A stretch of DNA of 64,000 nucleotides from Chondrilla cf. caribensis (Eukaryota; Porifera; Demospongiae; Chondrillida; Chondrillidae), in the NCBI GenBank assembly GCA_964020155.1, contig OZ026567.1, positions 3,962,350 through 4,026,349 of the forward strand, read 5' to 3'. The position numbers and the translations under genes were made by a program. Below are positions 34,523 through 47,314 of the stretch, in pieces. The notes beneath the pieces are model-generated. The model saw nothing but the letters and a program-made list of their open reading frames with translations. It did no database searches and was not told the origin of the DNA. The stretch's first letter is position 1. Each line of letters starts with the position of its first letter.

Positions 34523-35259
34523 TTAAGCTGCTTTAGAAACAACACTCATGCGATTGAGAGTAATTATGATCGATGGGATGGACTCAGCATCATTGGGGAG
34601 GGTGACATTGTCAAGTGCATCAGAGGTATTCTCCAGATGTGTTTTGACACTTCTGATCTTCTCTTTCATGGAGAATGATGACTGCAACATTATATCAAAC
34701 TGTTGCTCGATATTTCCAAATGTTTCCTGTGACTGCTGCAAATCACATACCTGACTGTATGTGAAATAAGCTCATCCACCTATTGCTGTCATACTCATCA
34801 AGAAGATGGCAAAACCTAATGGTCCACCCACGGAGAATCTCACCACACCTGCTAGGACAGCCCCTGCTGTGGTCAATCCTGTACCCACTATCTTCGTGGT
34901 TTCTTTTCTATCCCTAGCTTCTCTTGCTTTACGATTGCACTCCTCGACTTCTTCAGTACAGGTTTGGATTACTGCCTCACATGCCTCTTCAAACTCCCTG
35001 TAACATCTACCAGCTCTAACTATAGGCCTTGCCTTAACTGTTCAACAAGATCATTGAAAGGGTGATAATCCTGTCTTTCAAGTCCTCTCTGAGCATTCCT
35101 CATCATTTGCGATTGAGATCTGCAGAGAGATGTGAGTTCACCAACTTGGTGTAGAAACCGCTTTGCCTTTTCACCAGCCAAAAATAAATCATCCTCTGTT
35201 CTTCGAATCTGCATGGAGGGTACATAATGGTCAGTTACATGATGGGGATTCCCCACCAT
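34523..35259 (-). pseudogene. Helical-bundle / hydrophobic-hairpin gene, broken copy c
   Basis: The middle helical segment (35259-35020) and the C-terminal segment (34741-34523) remain open, but the region between them has a TAG after the RQGL motif and a TGA after the hydrophobic stretch, and the N-terminal third seen in copies a and d is missing. It is clearly a pseudogene of the same family. The intervening sequence, read in the other frame, still shows the basic EECNRKA-type linker and Gly-rich hydrophobic hairpin. Confidence 0.65.
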
Positions 35260-35449
35260 TTGTCCCTTATGGCGGTTGTATGGCCTGATTACGTCATTTT
35301 GATAAAGTACATATACAGTACTGTAATACAGTATATTATATTATTATAGTGTTAAGGATCAGAAACCAACAACAATGTCAGACCAGGTGATACAATTGAC
35401 CTGTGTCCACCACAAGAAACATAACATGAGTACTATCAGCTTAGACATG

Positions 35450-35626
35450 TCATGGATGAGTAGAGTTTGATGAAAGTGATCTTTGGATATCTTCTGCAAT
35501 GGAGGGGTATCAAGCATCCTTGATAGCTATCAATACAGTCTTCCAGATTCTTGGAGATTCCCTCGTTCCCCTTACACCAGAGAGCCACAGTGAGAACATA
35601 GCCATGGTAGTGGAGGTACCACAGCG
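35450..35626 (-). pseudogene. Truncated Death-domain exon (junction C)
   Basis: Same 3' Death-exon piece as at 3273 and 25950, with the same break. Confidence 0.8.
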
Positions 35627-35713
35627 AGTGGATAAAGTCAAATGAAATCACTATTAGAATATATTGAGGTGTATCACGTTGCACATAATAATAATAAGCT
35701 GCCATTACTGTAG

Positions 35714-35770
35714 TGTCCTAATGGGCGTATATCATTTTGAGGGCGTTTATCGAAGAAATGGACGGAGTTT
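35714..35770 (+). promoter_or_regulatory. Conserved RTF2 upstream element, copy C
   Basis: GAGGGCGTTTATCGAAG block as upstream of functional RTF2, slightly degraded (GGACGGAG). Confidence 0.4.
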
Positions 35771-35862
35771 ATTATCAGAACTTCAACTAGGGTGGTATTC
35801 TATTTCGTGTCTTGATACAATAGGTTAGTTAACTGATAGGTTTGTGAAAGAAGAGGATTAAG

Positions 35863-35931
35863 ATGGGTTGTGACTGTGGTTCAATTCCGAAAGAGTGGAA
35901 ATGATTAAAATTGAAGAAGAAGAAAGAAAAG
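35863..35931 (+). pseudogene. RTF2: RTF2 exon 1, decayed copy C
   Basis: Begins MGCDCGSIPKEWK and then meets an in-frame TGA. The donor GTGAGT is changed to GTTGAGT. Both changes disable it. Confidence 0.85.
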
Positions 35932-36813
35932 TTGAGTTTACTATTCTTTGGTGAGATCTGCTAAGGTACGTAGTTATGTTTGAGGTCTTAAGTGGAACCA
36001 AAATTTAGACAGCATACGAGTCATCTCTGGGATACTTGAAAGACTTGTTAACCACTGTGAGTGTGCCGTAACCATGGTGAACAAGCGGCAGTGTCGGCCA
36101 TGTTAATGTCTAACACCCTAGGGAGACACTGTCTTATCTCAGTACATATGTGCACACCTACATAACTGGTTGTATCCGTACCTGTCCTGTCAGCTTGCTT
36201 GTGAGGTGTACGACTTGTGTACATACAGTTAGAATGTGCTGTTGATTGGAGCTGTAGATATTTGACCCAGAGGGTGACATATTGAAAGTAGCTCTGAACT
36301 TTCACAATATTATACATTTTCATGTATGGTGTACATATTATACGTACATATAGAATACTGTATGTTAGAAGTCTCCAAGGTGTTGCAGGTACTTTTACAG
36401 TGGTAGTTTTCTTGATGCTCCCCAGGAATTGAAGAACCAGTGTTTTGGTGGAGAGTATACCGGAGAGGTGTATGACCAAGACTTGAGAAGGTGTGGATGT
36501 TGTTTGTTTGTTTGTATCCAGGTATTTTGACACAGGCACATGTATGCTTGTAATGGGTGTTTGTAGCACTTGTTAAAGTGAACAGTACATACACACATAT
36601 ACTCTAAGTGTACTGTGTACAGTATGTGTACACACACTGTAAGTGTACAGTGTACATACACACATACTTATGTATCATTTCTCCTCTGTCCCACTCCTCC
36701 ACTGGTGTGTACAGGTCTCAGTTCAGGAGACAAAAGCGGTGGTGGAGTGCTTACCTGTTGTTCTACGAGAGAAAAGACTACACAAAAGAGCTAGAAGCCA
36801 TGCAGTGTGAAAG

Positions 36814-37056
36814 TTGGTTGAGCTCTGTTAGGTGTTGTGTGTGGTGTAATGAATGTATTATACATAGGCATATTGTACATGTGTGCTGTACATGTTGGTT
36901 GGGCTCTGTTAGGTGTTGTGTGTGGTGTAATGAATGTATTATACATAGGCATATTGTACATGTGTGCTGTACATGTTGGTTGGGCTCTGTTAGGTGTTGT
37001 GTGTGGTGTATTGAATGTATTGTACATAGGCATATTGTACATAAGTGGTGTATTGT
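36814..37056. repeat. 81-bp tandem repeat, three units
   Basis: Units start at 36814, 36895 and 36976 (TTGGTTG, GCTCTGTTAGGTGTTGTG). The period is divisible by three, so both strands show artificial 27-residue repeats. It lies just after the exon end in USP9X fragment C; fragment A has a single unit. Confidence 0.9.
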
Positions 37057-37062
37057 ATGTGT

Positions 37063-37213
37063 TACAGTGAATTTCTGTTAATCCATTAATTCCATCCATA
37101 CAGTATGCGTATACATATACATAATGTACAAGTACTAACAAATGTGCAGTAAATCGTTGATCTGCCATACTCTTGGAAAACGAATTGTGTCAGATTAACA
37201 GGAATTCACTGTA
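37063..37213. mobile_element. Tc1/pogo-like MITE in USP9X fragment C
   Basis: TACAGTGAATT / AATTCACTGTA ends, orthologous to 7876 and 26709 but with an internal deletion. Confidence 0.7.
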
Positions 37214-37608
37214 TGTGTGTGCTGTATTACATGTAGTGCATGTATCATTGTGTAAGTAGTATATGCATTGTGTTCAAATAGTGTACGTATGTATCATTTT
37301 GTGTGTAGTATGTATGTATATACATTGTATTATATGTGTTGTATTGTATACACACATACGTACACACATTGTGTCTTCAAGTTCCTTTCTCCCTGTGTTC
37401 AGACCCCTCAGCGACTGAAACCTTCCCCGAGATTCACAGTAAGGTACAGAGTGCTGTTTTGAGGAGGAACCTCAAGTTTGCCCATCACAAGTCCCACTTC
37501 AACCACACCTACTACGCCTTCATCAAGCAAGTCCTGATAGCCAATGCCAGCATTGTGAGAGCCCGGGTGGACTTGACGAAAGGAAAACCACCAACTGTGA
37601 GTGTGTGT

Positions 37609-37617
37609 GGCTGTTTG

Positions 37618-37688
<71 letters not shown>

Positions 37689-37710
37689 GTGTGTGTGTGT
37701 GTGTGTGTGT
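37609..37710. repeat. (GT)n microsatellite at a deletion junction
   Basis: The tract follows the donor of exon 37403-37596 and joins directly to sequence found after the YFLERSNS exon in the other fragments, so it marks the deletion point. Confidence 0.9.
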
Positions 37711-38446
37711 ACTAGAGGTGAGTGTACGTGTGCTGAAATGAGGATGCTATATTCACTCACTATGTTGGTCCCTCCATTGTCACAGTAGTTTCCTAGCTAA
37801 TTTACAAAGGTACAAATCTGTATGTGAATACAAGTTTCCTGTTGAAGGGTCAACCTCATGAGATGTTATTGTGCAATCCTGTCTAATGATTGCACAATGA
37901 TACCAAGTGGATGTATTATCATGTTGATGGTTACTTAATCCTTTTATGATGTAATGTGATGTAATGTGATAGTTGCACAATCCTGTCCTGCTATTGCACA
38001 ACCATGCACCTTGCAGTGTACATCCCTGACCTCCAATGATGGGTTCTTCTCTGTAGGAGCCGGAGGAGACCAAGGAGGACACCATCCTCCCCGGAGGTGA
38101 TCCCGATGCTGGGATACCAGCGGCCGCTGCAGCCCAACACGGCGTGGAGCGACCGGGAGCACCGCAGCCGGAACACCAGACCTCCCAGACATCGCAGACC
38201 ACAGACAGCAGTAACCTTGACAGTTTTGGGCGATAGGTGTGACTGTAAAAAAATAAATGTTTTTTTCACTTTACACACTAAATTTAATCCCTATTAATTA
38301 TCATGTACAGAGGTTGCGTAGCTGTGAGTTTAATATAAACCTATTATTATTGTTGTTATTGCTGTATTTCTATATAATTATTAATAACTTTAATGATAAT
38401 ATAATCGTATAATAATTTCCAATAGGATTTTGTCAAAATTTTTATT

Positions 38447-38572
38447 ATGTACTGTATATACTGTGTGTACTGTACGTACTGTGTGTACTGTATGTACTGT
38501 GTGTATTACATGTGTATTTATGTACTGTGTACTGTGTGTGATGTATGTACTGTATATATGTACTGTGCCTCT
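38447..38572. repeat. TGTACTGT-type minisatellite
   Basis: Array between USP9X fragment C and copy 4; the rest of 38237-38853 is a 3' flank with no gene. Confidence 0.9.
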
Positions 38573-38853
38573 AATTACCAGTCTGTGCACATAAAGTTTG
38601 AACTTATTGCAAGTAAGTGTATTGCATTATAGCATGCTCATATATCATTATCTTATGCACATATACTATATTTGGTTCTCCTTATATGGACCATTGTGTG
38701 CAGACTGAGATGTTTATGAACATAGCATTTAGCAGCCATTTTGTCATTTGGGTCATGTGACTTAGCACACTGCATAATTACAATCAACAATTGATACATT
38801 TGACCTGTGTTGACCACAAGAAACATAACATGAGCACTATCAGCTTAGACATG

Positions 38854-39219
38854 TCATGGATGAGGAGAGTTTGATAAAAGTGATCTTCGGACATCTTCTG
38901 CAATGGAGGAGTATCCAGCATCCTTGATAGCTATCAATACGGTCTTCCAGATTCTTGGAGATTCCCCTGTTCCCCTCACACCAGAGAGCCACAGCGAAAA
39001 CACATCTCTACAAGTAGACGTACTACCAGTGAGGGGATTGTCTGGTTCGATTGCCTTCAAGATGGAGGACTCCATTCCCAACTGACAACCGATGGAGTAC
39101 CAGTCTTTACAGTCAATCCTTGGGACAAGTAGCCGAGTGATGTCATCAATAGTGGGTGTGGTCAGAATGGGATCATCTAGGAGGTGGTAGTTTGAAAAGA
39201 CTATAAGTATTGTATTGTG

Positions 39220-39275
<56 letters not shown>

Positions 39276-39879
39276 TGTGGAAGGGGCGGATTTAGAAAAT
39301 ATCTTGACTAGTTTCCATGACTAAATATTTGAAATGTTCACAACATGGATGCACATCCACATAGCGAATACATAGAGACCGTCATATGCATACATGAGAC
39401 CAAATATGATTAACATTGTTATAGCTAATGAAATTATGAATCAATGAGTTTTACTTCTGAATCAGTTATTCAAAATGTTGCTTAATTTCATTCTATATGG
39501 GTGTGCAATGGCGTTTTCGAGTAAAATTGCATGCAAATAAAGATACTTGTTTCGCCGCCATTTTGCTAGGGTAAAATTCAATGACATCATCTTAATATCA
39601 GTTGGGGTTCAGATGATGCAAAAATGGAGTTTTAATGATGAGGATCATTATTTGTGCCTGACTGAATATGATTTGGTAATTTCTGGCTGAGTAATGCTAT
39701 ATTTTGAGTAATAGTTATTATTAAACCTCCAAATCTAAAATATGGTAGACTTTTGAATCATGCTGCTTTTTTTAAGAGACATTTGTAGGAATCCCATCTT
39801 GTAGTTTTTTTGGAGGGAAGTTATAGACTTGACCAGTATCAGGAAACCTTGGAAACCCCCCTAAATCCACCCCTGCTGT

Positions 39880-39933
<54 letters not shown>

Positions 39934-40812
39934 AAGATGTACATACGTTCACATGTACAAGTACATGTGCTTTGTACACGTACATTGAGATGTACATGTG
40001 TACATAATGCTGTTTACATACGTATGTACAGGATTATGTCTGTACACATGTACGTACATACGTACAAGTACACTAACAGTATGACTCTATGTTCCACTCA
40101 ATGTACGCACACAAATGTACCTTGACAATGCTCTGTTGTTGGAGGATCCATGGTTTTACCAATGGCTGCCATCAACATCCGACCTGCTTCCTGATTCTGC
40201 CGGTTACCAGGGTCATAATCCAGCACTGCGGCTAGTTCCTTCAACCAGTCTAGATCAAAGTTTCCCAGGACGTGTTCCAGGAAATACTTGGTTTCCTCAA
40301 ACTTTGTTGGTTTGGATTTTATTAAAGCATTCACTTCACGAGATATGAGTGACCTGTTCATGTACAGCTCATCCTGAACATAATCATTGTATGAAATGAG
40401 GGATCTAAGCTCCGAATATCCAGCAGTACGAAGAACTTTCTCAACCTGATCAGCACTGATGTTAGGATCGATAGTGGTGGGTTGAGTGGGCCCAGTGGTT
40501 GGATCGATAGTGGTGGGTTGGGTGGGTCCAGTGGTTGGATCGATAGTGGTGAGTTGAGTGGGTCCAGTGGTTGGATTGATAGTGGTGGGTTGAGTGGGTC
40601 CAGTGGTTGGATCGATAGTGGTGGGTCGAGTGGGTCCAGTGGTTGGATCCATAGTGGTGGGTTGAGCATTAGTGGCAAATGGGGAATACCCTTCTGCAGG
40701 AATAAGAGATAAGAGTATAAATACACCATACCCTTGTGTGGTACAACAGATAAACCACAATGTATACATTTTACATGAGATGTACATTGAAATATGAATT
40801 GGTGGGTATGTA

Positions 40813-40877
<65 letters not shown>

Positions 40878-43754
40878 ACCACGATAAAACTGCTGTACAA
40901 TATCTTCTGAAGGAATGAGGCCACAAAACAACTGATCAATTTTCTTGTGCACTGCAACTTGTTCTCGACTGTTAAGTGAAAGACACATTGTTCCACCTTC
41001 TCTGGTGCTCTCCAGGATCATCTTTAGTGGGTACGTCTGGTGAGGAGTGGATGAAGAGGGCTTCTCGAGAAGCTGACGAGGGGACACTCCGTGAATGAGG
41101 AAAGTGGTGAATTTCAACTTTGGAGACAGTTGACGAACTGTATCACCGATATCACAGACTACAGTAGACAAGCGATTGATTAGTTTATCGGGAGGAGTGT
41201 CACCGTAAGATCTTCCAATCACCTGGATAACACGTGTGTCGCTTACTTGAACTGCAACCTCCATCCCCGGGGTCTGCCAGAAGATCCCTTTCGACCAGAC
41301 ACTGCAGAGTGGCTTGGTTCTCTCATTAGTTGCGAATCGAACATGACGAACTGCCAGACGAAGTAGAATGGTTTGGAGGAGGCAGGGAGTTATCAGATGC
41401 TGCTTGTGTGCTTGAAGGTGCCAGCAAAGAGTGTGACGGATTTCACTGGAGGGGCTACTTTCAAAGATATCTACGAATGCTATGTCCGATGATATGAGCG
41501 AAGGGAAAAAGAGAAAATCATGACTTTGTTCATGGTCGGGGAGCAACTTGATGACTTCCTCTCTGAAGAACTTTGGATCAATGTCGATACAAAACTCCAT
41601 GGTAATCAGGACATCGCGAATCATTGTCTGATCAAAATCAGGAAAGAGATTGACAAGTTCATGGCAGTTGAGGAGTCCAAACTCATTGGCAGTCCTCTGT
41701 GAAGGGGAGTAAAGCTTGCCGTACACCTCGTGGAGTATGGCTGGGAGGTCCAGTACAAGCCAGCCGTTCTTAACTTCCTCATTATTGGGGATGTACAGGA
41801 AGTGACCTGTGGACGAAAGGTCCTTGCATACCTCCTCCACTGAAGGCATATTCACAGGAAGATTTGCTCTGTTTACTTCAATCCATTCTTCGAAGACAGA
41901 GAGTCTAATGGATTTACGCTCAGTCAAATCCTTCATATGAGAGATCACCCAACAGATGCTGTAAGGTGTGTCCAGTGCTCTGAATTCAGGGATTGGTATG
42001 TCTCGGAGATACACACGTAAGTTGTCGAAGTTGTTCGAATAAGGACGACGGCAGTTGAAAACACACTGGCCTTGAATATTGATTGGAACATCAGAGAGAC
42101 TGCGTTCCAGTTCACTACAGCAACGATTCACTTTGTTTAGAGCCACTTGTGTGCGCCACACCTTGTCAAGGAAGCTGCCAATGATTATCACTCGAATCAG
42201 ATTTGACGCTGTCACTGACATTGTGGACAGTGGATACAGCCAACGATGAAGCTGTTGAGAGATGACAGCTTCTTCTTCTGTCACCTTCACCACCACTATG
42301 ATGGTCACTGTGGATCTGCTCTTGCTCAGAATAGACTGGAGGAACATTTCGTGAGGACCGTGGTACTCGTTCTGACCAGCAAAATCAAAGAAGATGGTGT
42401 TTCCGTAATTTTGACTCTCGATCAAAACAGGGTCGATACCGGCTGTACGTTGACTGATGTCATCCACTCCACGAAACCAGTGAACAATTTTCTTGTAAAT
42501 CGGGGCATTCTCATTCTGCAGTGAAGCAATGATGGTGCTCTTACCACTGCAAGCATTGCCAATGATGCATACGGTCTTTCTTGCAGTGAATGATAGAGTT
42601 TGTTGGATAGCTTCTATGAAATTACTAGAAGCAAGATCAAGAGGCTTTCGAGAACTATTATTGCGAATTTCTGTACTGCTTCCAGCCTCGGCCAACAATA
42701 TCCCACACTGTACATAATTCCCTCTAGCAGTCACATGCAGGGGTGTGTCACCTGTACACTCATCCTTGCAGTTGACATCAACACTACAGGTTAAAATGAG
42801 AGTCTTCACTATTTCAGTATTACCGTTAAAGGCAGCTCTCATCAAAAAGGCTTCCTTGAACCGTCTTAGATTCGAATAAGTAAAACGTTCTGTGCGTCCC
42901 TGAGTCTCTCTGGACTCATTATATTGTGACTTGAATTCTTTTTTCGTCATACCAAGCTGCTTCATGTCAGACCCGCACTCAATTAGTTGCCAAGCAAGGA
43001 TTTGGTCTCCCCTGAGAGCAGCATGTACTAATGGTGTAAATTGATAACAATCTCTCTCTTCTATATTAGAACCATGGCCTACCAATAACTTTACTATCTC
43101 ACAATAAATAAGATCAAAAGTATTCAGAGTGAAGTTACCCCCCTTTTGTTCCCTCTGACAAATGTAGTGTAAGGCTGTTTGACCTTGACTGTCTTTCCTG
43201 TGAACGTCAGCACCATGTGCAACCAAATAAGACACAATGTCTTTGTTACCTTTCACAGCATGAATCATAAGAGGAGTACATCCTTTATCATCCTGTACAT
43301 TGACATTAGCACCCCCATCTACTAGGATTTTGATAATGGAAAACCTATTCGTGTGGGAAATAACGATTTGGCCCAAGCTATCCTTAACATCTACGTCAGC
43401 ACCATTCTCGATTAGGAGTCTTGAAATCTCCTCGTTGTCACGATCAACTGCAAATTTCAGAGGAGTGAGATGATCATAAAAAGGCGTCCTGACATTGGTG
43501 TTGACCCCGTGTTCAACTAAAACCTCTACTACACTGAAGCGACCATCCTCTATGGCCGCAAAAAGCGCTTCACTGTTCCTGGCATTAACGTCACACCCGC
43601 CGTGTTCGATCAACCACTGAACAACCTCGGCGCGTCCATACCAGGCAGCAACTATAAAACCTGATGTTCTATCAACATCGCTTACCACGGCGTTGTAACG
43701 TTGTACAGTTTGTAAATCACCATTCTGACAAGCAGAATTAAACTCCTTGCTCAT
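38854..43754 (-). CDS. ANK-ROC-COR-CARD-Death protein, copy 4
   Basis: Exons 43754-40880, 40693-40121 and 39176-38854 give 1256 residues, the shortest intact member, with only one double-ankyrin unit. ROC motifs and COR are complete, the linker has five units, and the CARD and Death domains are intact. Intron 1 is 186 bp, divisible by three and free of stops in frame, so retaining it would insert 62 mostly Cys-Val residues without losing the CARD. Intron 2 is 944 bp because a 593-bp MITE lies inside its GT tract. The start ATG is the conserved family position. Confidence 0.85.
39282..39874. mobile_element. MITE inside copy 4 intron 2
   Basis: Ends AGGGGCGGATTTAG and CTAAATCCACCCCT form 14-bp inverted repeats with one mismatch; the 593-bp interior has no coding capacity. 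The element splits a (GT)n tract, so the target duplication cannot be read. Ends of this kind are common among hAT-type MITEs. Confidence 0.75.
40470..40665 (-). repeat. 36-bp coding minisatellite, five units (copy 4)
   Basis: Encodes five DPTTGPTQP-type units before the CARD. Confidence 0.9.
40814..40875. repeat. (CA)n microsatellite in copy 4 intron 1
   Basis: Shortest intron-1 CA tract of the five copies. Confidence 0.95.
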
Positions 43755-45175
<1,421 letters not shown>

Positions 45176-45458
45176 AAGTAATAGTTATAATTAGCAATAA
45201 TGTGCCAATGCACAATTGACCATACAATAACGTACTTGTTGTATGCGCCCTCTAGCGCTTAGTTTTCTGGCGGGAGGTTGGTATATACCGGTAGCTAGTC
45301 AGCACCTGTTTTTCAGTAGCTGCTATGGCTGAAATGACTTCGAAACGTGCTGTCATCTAGGCGTTTCAACTTCGATATCGACGACGACGACTTCGAGATT
45401 ATGTCGAAACCTTTTCAACCCAAGAACACAGCTATCTATATCGTGTGGTCTCAAAACC

Positions 45459-45740
45459 TTCGCTGCATGGGTTGAAGAACGGAATAAACACAAGCCTCAA
45501 GCGAAGTGCCCTGAAAACGTGCTAATGACTGAAAATAAAGCCACTCTTGCGTATTGGCTTGGTTCATTTGTGACGGAGGCAAGGAAATAAGACGGCGCGA
45601 CGACTTATTCTCCGAAAACCCTTCACGTTCTTTTAATAGCAATTTAGCGGCGCATCAGAACCATGAAACCGAGCAAGCCTGTTAATTTTTTCGCCGATCC
45701 GGAGTTCCACCTCCTTCAGAATGTTATGATAACATGGACG
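45459..45740 (+). pseudogene. DUF3504 (QRICH1/ZMYM/Crypton-like) relic
   Basis: In one frame the peptide reads FAAWVEERNKH, then KATLAYWLGSFVTEARK, a stop, DGATTYSPKTLHVLLIAI, a stop, and NFFADPEFHLLQ. This spacing of W, LAYWL, F.EARK, DG..Y.P.TL and NFF.DP.F is that of the DUF3504 domain of QRICH1, ZMYM and related Crypton-derived proteins. Two stops (TAA after EARK, TAG after LLIAI) and a frame change just upstream show that it is dead. It sits in sequence unique to this block (about 45176-45840) that replaces the helical-bundle C-terminal fragment region seen at 2260. Confidence 0.65.
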
Positions 45741-46146
45741 CATAAAGCTGACAATTACTAATCGAGCACACTTGTGGTTGAAAAAGGTCAAAAAAGTGTG
45801 CAATTACAAAAAAACAATGTACACTTTCCTACACCATACAACAATACTGTATGTGTACTGTACCTCTAGTAATTATACACAGCTTATCAATTGCGATTTA
45901 TCAGTCTATGCACATAAAAGTATAAACTTATTTCATGTAAATGTATTGCATCACATTACTTTCATATTGCATCATCCTATGCACCTACATAGCATCATTG
46001 GTTCGAGCTCCTTATATGGAACATTTAGCAGCCATTTTGTCATTCAAGTCATGTGACTTAGCACATTACATAATTACAATCAACAATTGATACATTTGAC
46101 CTGTGTTGACCACAAGAAACATGTATATACTATCAGCTTAGACATG

Positions 46147-46500
46147 TCATTTGTGAGTAGAGTTTGATGAAAGTGATCTTCGGACATCTTCTGCAACAGA
46201 GGGATATCCAGCATCCTTGATAGCTTTCAATACGGTCTTCCAGATTCTTGGAGATTCCCCTGTTCCCCTCACACCAGAGAGCCACAGCGAGAACATAGCA
46301 ATGAAAGTGGAGATACTACCAGTGAGGGGATTGTCTGGTCCGATTGCCTTCAAGATGGAGGACTCCATTCCTAACTGACAACTTATAGAGTACCAGTCTA
46401 AACCAACAATCCTTGGTATAACTAGCCGAGTGAGGTCCTCAATAGTGGGTGTGGTCAGGACGGGATCATCTAAAAGGTGGTAGTTTAAAAGACTATTAGT

Positions 46501-46550
<50 letters not shown>

Positions 46551-47201
46551 GTGTGTGTGTGTGTTGTGTGTGTGTGTGCGTGACTGTATACAAAGTACAC
46601 TAACAGTATGACTCTATGTTCCACACAATGCACCCACACAAGTGTACCTTGACAATGCTCTGTTGTTGGAGGATCCATGGTTTTACCAATGGCTGCCATC
46701 AATATCCGACCTGCTTCCTGATTCTGACGGTTACCAGTCTAGATCAGAGTTGTTCAGGACATGTTCCAGGAGATACTTGGTTTCCTCAAACTTTGTCGGT
46801 TTGGATTTTATTAAAGCATTCACTTCACGAGATATGAGTGACCTGTTCATGTAGAGCTCATCCTGAACATAATCATTGTATGAAATGAGAGATCTAAGCT
46901 CCGAAAATCCAGCAGTACGAAGAACCTTCTTAACCTGATCAGCACTGATGTTAGGATAGATATTGGTGGGTTGAGTGGGTCCAGTGGTTGGATCAATAGT
47001 GGTGGATTGAGTGGGTCCAGTGGTTGGATCGATAGTGGTGGGTTGAGCATCAGTGGCAAATGGGGAATACCCTTCTGCAGGAATAAGAGATAATAGTATA
47101 AATACACCATACCCTTGTGTGGTACAACAGACAAACGACAACGTATACATTTTACATAAATGTACATTGGAATACATATTGGTGGGCACACACAAGCACT
47201 C

Positions 47202-47248
<47 letters not shown>

Positions 47249-47249
47249 A

Positions 47250-47314
<65 letters not shown>

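Larger units (their letters stand above)
36426..38236 (+). pseudogene. USP9X: USP9X-like 3' gene fragment C
   Basis: Keeps exon-like pieces 36426-36490 (CFGGEYTGEVYDQDL), 36715 to about 36811 (RRQKRWWSAYLLFYER), 37403-37596 (a segment aligning with the USP9X region just after the catalytic domain, FPEIHSKVQSAVLRRN) and 38057-38236 (start of the acidic tail). The two exons WLGSELE and YFLERSNS are deleted through a (GT)n tract, and the tail is cut by a deletion so that it ends SNLDSFGR-stop at 38234-38236. Together with fragments A and B it shows different losses from one parental gene. Confidence 0.8.

Noticed and set aside
36608..37081. 157-residue plus-strand frame with 27-residue repeats
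   Set aside because: It arises from an exon of USP9X fragment C running into an 81-bp tandem repeat in the intron; the opposite strand shows the same artefact.
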